NCBI GenBank assembly: GCA_965277695.1
Contig: CBDIDQ010000097.1
Coordinates: forward strand, 35,427 to 99,426
Length of the DNA stretch: 64,000 nt
From: JABSOG01 sp965277695
GTDB lineage: Bacteria > Pseudomonadota > Gammaproteobacteria > Enterobacterales > Alteromonadaceae
Direction: 5' to 3'
Below, piece by piece: positions 51,740 to 60,621 of this stretch. The translations under genes were made by a program, and so were the position numbers. Position 1 is the stretch's first letter, and the number at the start of each line of letters is the position of its first letter. The notes beneath the pieces are model-generated. The model saw nothing but the letters and a program-made list of their open reading frames with translations, was not told the DNA's origin and ran no database searches.

Positions 51740-54562
51740 TTAGTCCGCATCTTCGTCCAGTTCTTCAACCACCCGAACACCACGACTGTCAGAAACAATG
51801 CGCATTCCGCTGCCAAGTACAAAGGTATCCGGTTCGTTGGTTTCAAGCATTGAGACTACTGTTTGCACTGGTTTGGTCTGTGTTTGAGTGGTATCAGCAA
51901 TACCTTGGTTATTGAAGCTGATAATCTGCTTCCAACAACGGGTGATGGCATCACCAAATACCATGACTAAATCATCTGGTGCCGCTAAAGACAGGGCTTT
52001 ATCAACGGCTTCAACCTCACTAGGTACAACGAGAATGGCACTCTCGTCAATGCCACATTCTTTTAACGCGTTGGCGATCATCACAGGTACTTCGTCATGA
52101 CCCCGACCACGACGGTTATCATCGGCTTTACAGATGTAAATATCAAAATGTCCAGCTGCTGCTTTGGCAATATCCTGCAAATCTTGATCTCTGCGATCAC
52201 CCGGTCCCGCCAGTACTACGATACGTTTGCCGTTAATCTCCAGTTTGGTCGCCAGATCACTCATAAAACCAACGCCGTCTTTGTTGTGGGCGTAATCAAG
52301 AATGACTCTAAATGGATGTTCATCATAAACATTCATGCGGCCAGGGGCTTGGTAGAAAGTGGTATTAAAGGTGCGTAAACCATCGCGAATATGTTCTAAC
52401 GATTTGTCTAATCCATAAGCCAAAGCTGCTGCAAACATGGCGTTTTGCACGTTATGCATCGCTTTGCCTTCGAGGGTTGCGGGGATCAAATGAGTCCATA
52501 ACAAAGGAATATGAGCGCCATTATCATATAAGGTGATCATATCGCCGTTGATGCCTTTTTCGAGTACCACAGCGCGTCCACCAGAACGAATATGCTCACG
52601 TACCAGACCATGCCCCGGATTAACCGTAACATAACAGATATGCTTGGCTTTGGTGTAGTCAGCCATTCTTAAACAAGACGGGTCATCGGCATTTAATACT
52701 GCCGTATTTTTGGCGATCTCGACGACAATTCGTTTGACCTCAGCCAGTTGTTCAACGGTATCTACGCCTTTAAGACCTAAGTGATCTTCCTGCACGTTCA
52801 ATACGGCGGCAACATCACTTTCACGATAACCCATGCCTGAGCGTAAAATCCCGCCACGGGCGGTTTCAAGCACGGCGATATCAACAGAAGGGTCACGCAA
52901 GACAATTTTTGATGAAATCGGCCCGGTCATATCGCCTTTTACCGTGAGCTGACCATCAATATAAACTCCGTCAGTGGAAGTCATGCCGACCACATGCCCG
53001 GCGGTTTTTAAAATGTGCGATAACATTCGCGAGGTGGTGGTTTTACCGTTGGTGCCGGTGATCCCCGCCACTGGAATACGCGAAGGTGTTCCTGGTGGGA
53101 ACAACATGTCCATCACTTTACCTGATACGTCTCTAGGTTTGCCTTCACTTGGGGCGACATGCATTCTGAACCCGGGCGCTGCATTGACTTCGACAATACC
53201 GCCGCCAGCGTCTTTATAAGATTGGGTAATATCGGCAGTCAAAAAGTCAACACCACCAATATCCAGACCAACGGCTTTGATGGCTCGCTCGGCCATTGAA
53301 CGGTTATCTGGATGAACAACATCAGTTAAATCAATGGCGGTACCACCGGTAGAGAGGTTGGCGGTTGAGCATAGATAGAAAATTTCACCCTTGGGCAGCA
53401 CGGTTTGTTGAGTGAATTCGGCCTCTTCGAGCAAGCGTAATGCTTGTTTGTCGAATTCGAGCATGGTCAGTACTTTTTCATGACCGACACCGCGACGCGG
53501 ATCTTCGTTAACAATATCCACTAGTTCGGCAATAGTATGGGTGCCGTCACCAACGACATGACCCGGAACACGTTTGGCTACGGCGACCAACTCACCGTTA
53601 ACCACTAACATGCGGTGGTCAAAACCGGTTAGGAAGGATTCAACTAATACCGCTCGGCTTTTGCCATGTTCTTTGGCATGGAGAAAACCTGCAATCACTT
53701 GTTCTTTGGTGGTTAGGTTGATTGAAACCCCTCGGCCATGGTTAGCGTCAAGAGGCTTAACCACTACCGGATAACCGATGCGTTCAGCGGCTCGAATGGC
53801 CTGAGATTCTGAATAAATCATTCTTTGAGTGGGTACTGGTAAACCCAAATCGCTGAGTAAATTATGGGTGTCTTCTTTGTCGCAAGAAATTTCTACCGCG
53901 ATGTGATTGGTCTGACTGGTGATGGTGGCTTGAATACGTTGCTGGTATTTACCATGGCCAAATTGCACTAGGCTGTATTGATTGAGTCGTAGCCACGGGA
54001 TGCCGCGATCTTTAGCTGCTTGAACTAAAGAATCGGTGCTGGGACCAAAGGCTTTGCGCTGGGCAAAACGGATAAAGGCGTTGAGTTCGTCGGCAAAATC
54101 AAAGCCATCGACCAAACGGGTTTCTAGTTGACTTTGGATTGCCTCAGGCATTAATGAAATGAGCAGCGAGCGAGCGAGTTCACCGGCTTCGAGACCGACA
54201 TCACGCTGAGTGTATTCATAAACCATGTTGTATTGGCCGACTTCTCCAGCCCCACGGGTTTTGCCGAAGGTCACATCGGTGCCTGCCATACATTGCAGTT
54301 CAATGGTGACATGCTCCCAGATATGGGCGATCCAAGTGCCTTCATCTTCTTTTAACCGCCGGATAAAACCACCGGGTTCACCATAAGAACAGCCATGTTC
54401 AGCCAGATTTGGTAACGCCTCGACCAAACCATTAATAAACGCTTCGCCCAATTTGACCGAAGGCCATTGTTCAAGCACACCAATGTCAACGACATGACGA
54501 ATAACGGGAAAATGAGCGTAGACGCTCGGTCCAACATAAACATTTGATGAAAGGATTTTCAT
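51740..54562 (-). CDS. cphA: Cyanophycin synthetase
   Basis: The 940-residue enzyme makes cyanophycin, a poly-aspartate backbone with arginine side chains, using ATP. It has an N-terminal domain (about 1-160), an ATP-grasp domain (about 200-480; YPVVVKPLDANHGRGVSINL and GGVDFLTADI then GGIVEVNAAPGFRMH) and a Mur ligase domain with P-loop GITGTNGKTTTSRML (about 500) and MHNVQNAMFAAALAYG. I start at the ATG at 54562 (KILSSNVYVGPSVYAHFP); a longer frame has no better site. Cyanophycinase and an isoaspartyl dipeptidase lie just upstream, so the locus holds both synthesis and breakdown. Confidence 0.95.
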   Translation of the reverse strand: MKILSSNVYVGPSVYAHFPVIRHVVDIGVLEQWPSVKLGEAFINGLVEALPNLAEHGCSYGEPGGFIRRLKEDEGTWIAHIWEHVTIELQCMAGTDVTFGKTRGAGEVGQYNMVYEYTQRDVGLEAGELARSLLISLMPEAIQSQLETRLVDGFDFADELNAFIRFAQRKAFGPSTDSLVQAAKDRGIPWLRLNQYSLVQFGHGKYQQRIQATITSQTNHIAVEISCDKEDTHNLLSDLGLPVPTQRMIYSESQAIRAAERIGYPVVVKPLDANHGRGVSINLTTKEQVIAGFLHAKEHGKSRAVLVESFLTGFDHRMLVVNGELVAVAKRVPGHVVGDGTHTIAELVDIVNEDPRRGVGHEKVLTMLEFDKQALRLLEEAEFTQQTVLPKGEIFYLCSTANLSTGGTAIDLTDVVHPDNRSMAERAIKAVGLDIGGVDFLTADITQSYKDAGGGIVEVNAAPGFRMHVAPSEGKPRDVSGKVMDMLFPPGTPSRIPVAGITGTNGKTTTSRMLSHILKTAGHVVGMTSTDGVYIDGQLTVKGDMTGPISSKIVLRDPSVDIAVLETARGGILRSGMGYRESDVAAVLNVQEDHLGLKGVDTVEQLAEVKRIVVEIAKNTAVLNADDPSCLRMADYTKAKHICYVTVNPGHGLVREHIRSGGRAVVLEKGINGDMITLYDNGAHIPLLWTHLIPATLEGKAMHNVQNAMFAAALAYGLDKSLEHIRDGLRTFNTTFYQAPGRMNVYDEHPFRVILDYAHNKDGVGFMSDLATKLEINGKRIVVLAGPGDRRDQDLQDIAKAAAGHFDIYICKADDNRRGRGHDEVPVMIANALKECGIDESAILVVPSEVEAVDKALSLAAPDDLVMVFGDAITRCWKQIISFNNQGIADTTQTQTKPVQTVVSMLETNEPDTFVLGSGMRIVSDSRGVRVVEELDEDAD

Positions 54563-54695
54563 TAGCACAACCTGGAATTTGTTTTTAGTCACTGGTATTA
54601 CCAGACACAGAGGATCGTCTAGCTTTATTGCTCACGAACATAGCATTAAAAGTCTGCCCGGTACTAGCAGAAAAAACAAAATGACAGAAAAATTT

Positions 54696-54815
54696 GGTCC
54701 GAGAGGACATTGGGCTAGATTAGGTGAGATTTGTAACTGGTTTTATATCCATAAACGAGGTTGAAACCTCGTCTACGTTTTGTCGTAGACGAGAATTTAT
54801 TCTGGTGTTTTTACA
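54696..54815. repeat. Degenerate family A miniature element, copy 3 (inverted)
   Basis: In opposite orientation to the other copies, it starts with GGTCCGAGAGGACATTGGGC and has a block ATAAACGAGGTTGAAACCTCG then TCTACG, matching the hairpin core of the elements at 34636 and 48066. The distal end has decayed. It lies between cphB and cphA. Confidence 0.65.
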
Positions 54816-54822
54816 TTGCAGT

Positions 54823-55647
54823 TTACTTTGGTGGAAAGGCTTCACGAGTTGACAGGTCATAGCTGGAGCCAGCGCTGAGCATATGTAATTTCAATCCCAG
54901 CATAGTGACAGAATCACCGGTGCGGGCTTCGGCCATTGACGAGTATTGCAAGCCAGTGGGGTCGATGATGGTGATGCTGCCGCTGCCTTCGACTTCTAGC
55001 AAACCGTCGGGGCTGATGAAAGCGGCGGTGTCTTCGCAAATGCCAATGCCTGAGGCAAATGGGTTATAGGCGATGGCAGATAGCAAACGACCTAAACGGT
55101 TGCGTTGACTGAAATGCTGATCGAGAATGGCTTTGTTAATCAAACCTAAACCCGGTGCCATAGTGACGCCTTGTTCGTTAGGCAAACCGCCTGTAGGACC
55201 GCCAGCAATCATATGTTCAGGCATAATAGCGGCACCCGCTGAGGTGCCAGCGACGTGTACGCCATCCGCATTCAAGCGGCGGATTTTTTGTGCGACTGAA
55301 GTGCCGCCCAAAATCGTTGATAGTCGTAATTGATTACCGCCAGTCATGAAGATGCCAGTGGCGTTGTCGAGGGCTTCAAGATAGTCCTCTTTTTGCCCGT
55401 CTTCACGTTCGGTGATTGGCAGCGAATACGCTTCGGCTACACCTAAATCTTTAAAGACCACTTCATAATTGCTACCGGTGTCTTCTAACCGTGAAGCGGT
55501 TGGAATGATCGCAATACGAGCATCTGCGCCGCCACATAAATCAACAAACCGTTGTAAAATCACTGGGTTATCTACGCGCTCTTCGGCACCACCAATTGGT
55601 ATGACATACCCTCTTTCTCCCCCACTAACAATTTTCGCTGGACACAT
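54823..55647 (-). CDS. cphB: Cyanophycinase
   Basis: The 274-residue enzyme is a serine hydrolase that cuts cyanophycin to beta-Asp-Arg dipeptides. The nucleophile lies in HVAGTSAGAAIMPEHMI (Ser of the TSAG motif). The start YVIPIGGAEERVDN and IPTASRLEDTGSNYEVVF fit the peptidase S51-like fold, and LGLINKAILDQHFSQRNRLG is a cyanophycinase signature. No signal peptide is seen, so it is intracellular. It sits 8 bp after the isoaspartyl dipeptidase gene and about 260 bp before cphA, in a single-direction cluster. Confidence 0.93.
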   Translation of the reverse strand: MCPAKIVSGGERGYVIPIGGAEERVDNPVILQRFVDLCGGADARIAIIPTASRLEDTGSNYEVVFKDLGVAEAYSLPITEREDGQKEDYLEALDNATGIFMTGGNQLRLSTILGGTSVAQKIRRLNADGVHVAGTSAGAAIMPEHMIAGGPTGGLPNEQGVTMAPGLGLINKAILDQHFSQRNRLGRLLSAIAYNPFASGIGICEDTAAFISPDGLLEVEGSGSITIIDPTGLQYSSMAEARTGDSVTMLGLKLHMLSAGSSYDLSTREAFPPK

Positions 55648-55655
55648 AATTACCT

Positions 55656-56846
55656 CTACTCAAAAGTACCTTTTATAAATTCATTTTCCATGCTCTGATG
55701 CCATCGCCCCATGGCCATGACAGCAGTTATTTGGTGCTTATTTTCTTTATGACAGTTATTCAATATCAATAAGTCAGCATCATTACCCACGGCAATTCTG
55801 CCCTTATGCTGTAGTCGCAATAAGTCGGCGACATTGGCCGTTAGCATCGGCAACACCTTAGCCAAATCAACACCGGCAGCTAAAGTTTCAAGCACGGTTT
55901 GATGTAATGTGGCTGCCCGGCCAAAGTCCATACTGGTCAACTCACCTTGCGTATCAAAACAAGGCAAACAACCGCCACCATCAGAACTTAAGGTTAACCG
56001 ATTCAGTGGCACTTTGCGTTCAACCGCCAAGCGAATGGCCTCTGATGCTTCATAACCTGGGGCAGCTGTGCCCGCAGGAAAAGCAGTAATATCGCCGTAC
56101 ATGCCTGAACTTAATAGCTCACAGGCTTGATCGAATAACGGCTTATTACGGTTGATATGGGTGGGGTTGAAGACTCTGGCGGGTAATTCTGTTTCTGCCA
56201 GTGCGCGTTGAATCAATTCAAGTTTTCTTTCACCATCACCGAGATGAAAATGCAGTACACCCGCTTTACCTGTCATTAAACCGGCCACATGGGCTTCACT
56301 GGCTAGACGAATGACTTCTTCAAATGTTGGCTGGCTTGAGCGATGGTCGCTGATGGCAAATTCGCCGACGCCAATCACTGGTTCAAGATAAACAATATCG
56401 GATTTGGCGCTACCGGTGAGGGTGGTTAACGGTAAATGATAACCGCCAGTCCAACAATAGGCTGAGAGCCCTTCTTCGCGTAGACCGTAAACTCGGGCTA
56501 GTACATTGCCAGTGGTGCGAGTTAAGTCATCAGTGCCGAGCAAGCCGACGACCGTGGTGACACCGGCACTGGTAAATTGGCTAATAGGCACAGGTGGTAC
56601 CTGCGTGGCAAAACCGGCTTCACCGCCACCGCCAGTAATATGGGCATGGCTATCAATATATCCCGGTACCAGATATTTACCCTCAAGGTCGATGATTTCG
56701 ACATCAAGGGACGCTGGCATTTCAATTGCGCAATCGTTGATCGCCAATATTTTACCGCCACCAATGAGCAGCGATTTAAGTCCCATCGGGGTTGGATCAT
56801 AGAGATTGGCATTGTGAATAACGGTAAGTTGTCTGCTCGGGGCCAT
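55656..56846 (-). CDS. iadA: Isoaspartyl (beta-aspartyl) dipeptidase
   Basis: The 396-residue enzyme is an amidohydrolase. The metal-binding HxH lies in DSHAHITGGGGEAGF, the bridging residue region in GVGEFAISDHRSSQP, a His in LHFHLGDGERKLE and NPTHINRNKP, and the catalytic Asp in LTLSSDGGGCLPCFD. IadA hydrolyses beta-Asp dipeptides, so it completes breakdown of the beta-Asp-Arg units released by cyanophycinase to Asp and Arg. It is the first gene of the cph cluster and is spaced 8 bp from cphB. Confidence 0.93.
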   Translation of the reverse strand: MAPSRQLTVIHNANLYDPTPMGLKSLLIGGGKILAINDCAIEMPASLDVEIIDLEGKYLVPGYIDSHAHITGGGGEAGFATQVPPVPISQFTSAGVTTVVGLLGTDDLTRTTGNVLARVYGLREEGLSAYCWTGGYHLPLTTLTGSAKSDIVYLEPVIGVGEFAISDHRSSQPTFEEVIRLASEAHVAGLMTGKAGVLHFHLGDGERKLELIQRALAETELPARVFNPTHINRNKPLFDQACELLSSGMYGDITAFPAGTAAPGYEASEAIRLAVERKVPLNRLTLSSDGGGCLPCFDTQGELTSMDFGRAATLHQTVLETLAAGVDLAKVLPMLTANVADLLRLQHKGRIAVGNDADLLILNNCHKENKHQITAVMAMGRWHQSMENEFIKGTFE

Positions 56847-57019
56847 GAAAATATAAATCAGCTGAATAATAGCCGCGCATTTTAACCCAAATAGGGGGTT
56901 TAATGATATGGGCAGAGCAGGAACAAAGCAAAAAGAGCAAGATTTAGACCAAGTATTTTATGTTCCTGTGGATTAACCCATCGCCCTGCGCTGCAAGGCG
57001 ATGGTGTGATGACTCCTTT

Positions 57020-58993
57020 TTAACGGCAAATCATCGCCGCTGGTATGAAATTGCCTGCTACACACTCCGCTGTGCTGGTGGTGGGACGGCCGAATGACAA
57101 GACCGAGTTGTTTGGACAAATGGTTTGCACATTGGTCATCATGCCAAGGTCTTCGTGACCGAGAAAATGGCAGTGTTGCACGTATTCCCCGGTAAAGTCG
57201 GTGAAGTGCAGTTTCAGTTCCACAGAGCTACTGGTTTCGTCTGTGCCGTTGATTGGCAGTGCGATAGTGTCTTGCCAGATCGGGGCTTTATAGGTAGTAG
57301 AACCATTCCTGTAGACTAAAAATGGATTGGTGTGGATGTGAAAGGGGTGAGCCATCGTGGCACCATAGGTATTCTGACCGCCTGAGGTGACGACGTTGCT
57401 TACTGTCCATTGTTCTGATGTATCTAACTGAGTAGTAAATTCGGCATTTACACAGTTTTTTTTGTACTGTTCACCATTGATGCTAAAAATGCGCGGATTT
57501 ATCGAGCCTGTGGGCGGCGGGTTTACGGCTTGACTCACACCGTAGGTGACTGTTTTGGATTTTGTCGGTGCAGGTATCGAGTCATAAGCCAAATAAGGCG
57601 GCAAAGCAGGCCAAGTCGTTGGCATTGTCATACCTGCGTTTGAACCACTGTTAACCGACACCGTAAATAAGTTAGGTGTGGCGGCCGCGGCTAATTTTGT
57701 TTGTATTGATTTTGTTACATTATGTGCCAAATTACCAATGTTTTTTTGGCGTACTTTAAACGTGCCTGATGTTGCGGGTGCCTGTACCAGTAAATCCAAG
57801 CGGTTGCCGGGTGAGAGGGTAAATTGGGGTGAACCAGCGGCACTGGTTGTTTGTAACGGCTGATCGGCGTAGTTTACAGGACCAAATTGAATTCCATCCA
57901 TGGCGATTTGCTTAACCGTAAAACCTTTGGGGAGATTCGCCAATAATTGTGTAGACGCTTGCATTGTGGCATTAACAATACGCCAGCGCTGTATTTCACC
58001 CGGACGCATGGTGAGCATGGGATCACCTTGACCATTAACCAAAGGAGCACCTGGAGGTACTGCGGTTCCTGGTGCTTTACGGTCTACAAGCATCGGTAAT
58101 ATATCTGAAATCTGCTGTATGACCAGTAGCCTTTCAGTTAGCGTCTGCCCCTGATTGCTATAATAATCATTCAACCAAGTGTCGAAAGGGCCTTCAACAA
58201 TGAGTGCTCCTGCCATGCCGTTGAGGATTTGAATGGCTGTAGAGCCGTGCTTATGGGCATGATACCAATGAGTGCCGTCGGGCTGTTCATAAAGTAGTGG
58301 ATCGACGTTAATGTCGTATTGGTCAATGGCAACTGCCGGGTTTAGTTGACCATTAGGACCAAATCGGTTTATGCCAGTAGAACCCTGTGGATAGAGTTTT
58401 AACAATACATAGTCTTGGTGTGGCTGTGGCGAGACGTGAGAGCCGTGAAAATGCATGTTGGTGATTTCATTGCCATGGAAACAGTTAGGTGTTGTGCTGT
58501 TTGTTGGTGCGAGGCAGCCGACATCGATGTTGGGCGTTAATCGATTATATAGTCGCATTCGCAAGCGGTCACCAGTGCCTTGTGCTGTGGTGGCTTTGTT
58601 AAGTCGTAGGGTCGCACCGGGATAGCTCCATTTGATGGTGCCGTTATTGATCATGGCATCAACATCTGTGGGTTGATTGAGATCTACCGGCACGGTGTTG
58701 TAACCATAATTACGTAACGTCATGCTTTGTAAAGTCCATGCGCTACCATTCCAGAAAGGGGCGCATTTGGCCTCGCTTTTTACCACGAATACCGTTTGTA
58801 ACTGTCCGTTTTGTGCTGATATGGTATCAGGCTCTTGTAATGCCGATTGTTGATAAGAGCCGCAACTGACGGGTGCCGTTAACCCTGATGTGCGAATGTC
58901 GTTTTGCGTTGATGACGGTGTTTGACAGCCACTGGCCAACAACAGGCTGAGCAAACTGGTTTGCAGTAATTTTGATGTTTTTAGAATCCTCAT
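57020..58993 (-). CDS. Multicopper oxidase lipoprotein
   Basis: The 657-residue product starts with a lipoprotein signal (LLSLLLASGCQTPSS). It shows all four copper-binding signatures of a multicopper oxidase: NMHFHGSHVSPQPHQD, HWYHAHKHGST, HPFHIHTNPFLV and HCHFLGHEDLGMM (the last with the T1 copper His-Cys-His and an axial Met). Being lipidated, it should act at the periplasmic side or cell surface as a laccase- or CopA/CueO-like oxidase. Substrates may be Cu(I), Mn(II), phenols or bilirubin; the sequence does not settle this. Methionine content is not high, so copper tolerance is not specially indicated. It stands alone. Confidence 0.9.
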   Translation of the reverse strand: MRILKTSKLLQTSLLSLLLASGCQTPSSTQNDIRTSGLTAPVSCGSYQQSALQEPDTISAQNGQLQTVFVVKSEAKCAPFWNGSAWTLQSMTLRNYGYNTVPVDLNQPTDVDAMINNGTIKWSYPGATLRLNKATTAQGTGDRLRMRLYNRLTPNIDVGCLAPTNSTTPNCFHGNEITNMHFHGSHVSPQPHQDYVLLKLYPQGSTGINRFGPNGQLNPAVAIDQYDINVDPLLYEQPDGTHWYHAHKHGSTAIQILNGMAGALIVEGPFDTWLNDYYSNQGQTLTERLLVIQQISDILPMLVDRKAPGTAVPPGAPLVNGQGDPMLTMRPGEIQRWRIVNATMQASTQLLANLPKGFTVKQIAMDGIQFGPVNYADQPLQTTSAAGSPQFTLSPGNRLDLLVQAPATSGTFKVRQKNIGNLAHNVTKSIQTKLAAAATPNLFTVSVNSGSNAGMTMPTTWPALPPYLAYDSIPAPTKSKTVTYGVSQAVNPPPTGSINPRIFSINGEQYKKNCVNAEFTTQLDTSEQWTVSNVVTSGGQNTYGATMAHPFHIHTNPFLVYRNGSTTYKAPIWQDTIALPINGTDETSSSVELKLHFTDFTGEYVQHCHFLGHEDLGMMTNVQTICPNNSVLSFGRPTTSTAECVAGNFIPAAMICR

Positions 58994-59244
58994 GTTTCTT
59001 CCTCATTAAATGATTGACCACACTCCTGTGGTTGATTTTTGACCAATAACACTGTTCCTGAGACAAGTCTAGTTGAAAGCTTTCCTAAATCAACGAGGGC
59101 TGTAAAAATTATATGGAGTGGGGAACTGAGTGAAAAAGTGAAGTCATAGGCTGAACCTGTGGTTGGTTTTTGTGAGGAAGCAAGCAAGTATCAAGCTGAT
59201 GGTCTACACTAAAAATTACTGTTAGTAATCCAAGGAAAGATACC

Positions 59245-60609
59245 ATGCACAGTGATCATCCCACGTTATTCGACAAACTCGACCGTCAAACTCTCATCGA
59301 AGCCAAAGCTCAACAAGTTCTCAGTTGCGACGCGCCACAAACCTTTGGTATTCATGGGGATTGGGGTTCGGGCAAAACCAGCTTTTTACGCCAATTACGT
59401 TATCATATGGACGGCTCAATCGAGGGCTGTGAGGATGCTGTTAACAGGCAGCTGAAAAAAGGTCATCACAAAAACAAAGTTGTCACCATTTGGTTTGATG
59501 CGTGGCAATACCAGCATGAAAGTGCGCCAGTGATTGCCTTGTTACAAGAGATCCGCAGGCAATACTCTTCTTGGGATAAGCTCAAAAATAGCGGCAAAAA
59601 GCTTGGCACTGTAGCGGGTCGTTCAGTGCTCAATTCATTAGCAGATATTACCAAACTGCTAAAACTTGAAACCTTGCCGATTGATGCCAAAGGCATTCAG
59701 AAAGTGGGGGAGCAATGGGAAAAACAAAACCTTGAAAATCGCCTTGGCGTCGATACTATTCAGGATTTTCTTCGGGAAGCAATAACCTCGTTGATCGGCG
59801 CTAATAGAAGATTAGTTGTTTTTATCGATGACCTTGACCGTTGCAGTCCAACGGCGGCTTATCGTTTGCTCGAAGGACTTAAGATTTATCTCGATCTCAA
59901 CAATTGCGTGTTTATATTAGGCATGAATCAAGAAATTATCATTGATGCCATTGCCACTGAGCAAACTCGCTTTGACAGTAAAGGTTCTGAGGCGGCTTTG
60001 CGCTTAAAAGCAGAAGCCTATCTGGAGAAATTATGTACTAGCATTGAGCGGTTGACGCCGCCATTTGATGGGGTCAACTTGTTATTGCAGTGGATTGATG
60101 ATACCGCTTTTCGGCTTGAAATTACAGCAGCGGTAACGAATGATCAAGGGGAGTTCATTCGTTGTTTGCCGCCAAACCCGAGACGTATCAAGGCGCTGGC
60201 GAATGTACTTAATCAGTGGTTTCCATTGATTAAAGTTGTGGGTACGCAAGTTGACCAAGCTAAAGCCATTCAGGGGTTGCTGATATTGGCTTATGTTTAT
60301 CAGTTTCATGCGGAACTGTTTCAGCGTTGGCAATATACCGCCGATTTATTCAGATTAATTACGCTTTGGGCAGCCAAGCCATGGCCTGATGGAGCAGCAC
60401 AATGGCCAACTTATCTGGATTGTCTTGAGTTGCCATTGAAGATTGAAGAAATACAAACAGACAATATCTTAGAGAGTTTAATTAGCAGTCATTATCCTGA
60501 TCCTTACTCGGTGAAGGTGTTTTGGATCCAGTCTTTAATCCATCACGCACAATTGAAAGAGCAGGACATAACGGCCATAATGTCAGCTATTACTTCGCCC
60601 AACCACTGA
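59245..60609 (+). CDS. KAP family P-loop NTPase
   Basis: The 454-residue protein is a KAP-type STAND NTPase: Walker A GIHGDWGSGKTSFLRQL (K44), a KAP-typical segment VVTIWFDAWQYQHES (about 75-88), and Walker B LVVFIDDLDRCSPTAAYRLL (about 192-210), with VFILGMNQEII after. The usual transmembrane insertions between Walker A and B are not seen, so it may be soluble. GGAAAG lies 8 bp before the ATG. The NACHT gene starts 12 bp after its stop, so the two form a pair. KAP and NACHT NTPases are both linked to antiviral defence in bacteria; the role here is inferred. Confidence 0.88.
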   Translation: MHSDHPTLFDKLDRQTLIEAKAQQVLSCDAPQTFGIHGDWGSGKTSFLRQLRYHMDGSIEGCEDAVNRQLKKGHHKNKVVTIWFDAWQYQHESAPVIALLQEIRRQYSSWDKLKNSGKKLGTVAGRSVLNSLADITKLLKLETLPIDAKGIQKVGEQWEKQNLENRLGVDTIQDFLREAITSLIGANRRLVVFIDDLDRCSPTAAYRLLEGLKIYLDLNNCVFILGMNQEIIIDAIATEQTRFDSKGSEAALRLKAEAYLEKLCTSIERLTPPFDGVNLLLQWIDDTAFRLEITAAVTNDQGEFIRCLPPNPRRIKALANVLNQWFPLIKVVGTQVDQAKAIQGLLILAYVYQFHAELFQRWQYTADLFRLITLWAAKPWPDGAAQWPTYLDCLELPLKIEEIQTDNILESLISSHYPDPYSVKVFWIQSLIHHAQLKEQDITAIMSAITSPNH

Positions 60610-60621
60610 ACTCCATAGCGA

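Noticed and set aside
56979..57003. Hairpin CATCGCC/GGCGATG after the multicopper oxidase gene
   Set aside because: The stem is good but neither strand has a following T run, so I do not call a terminator.
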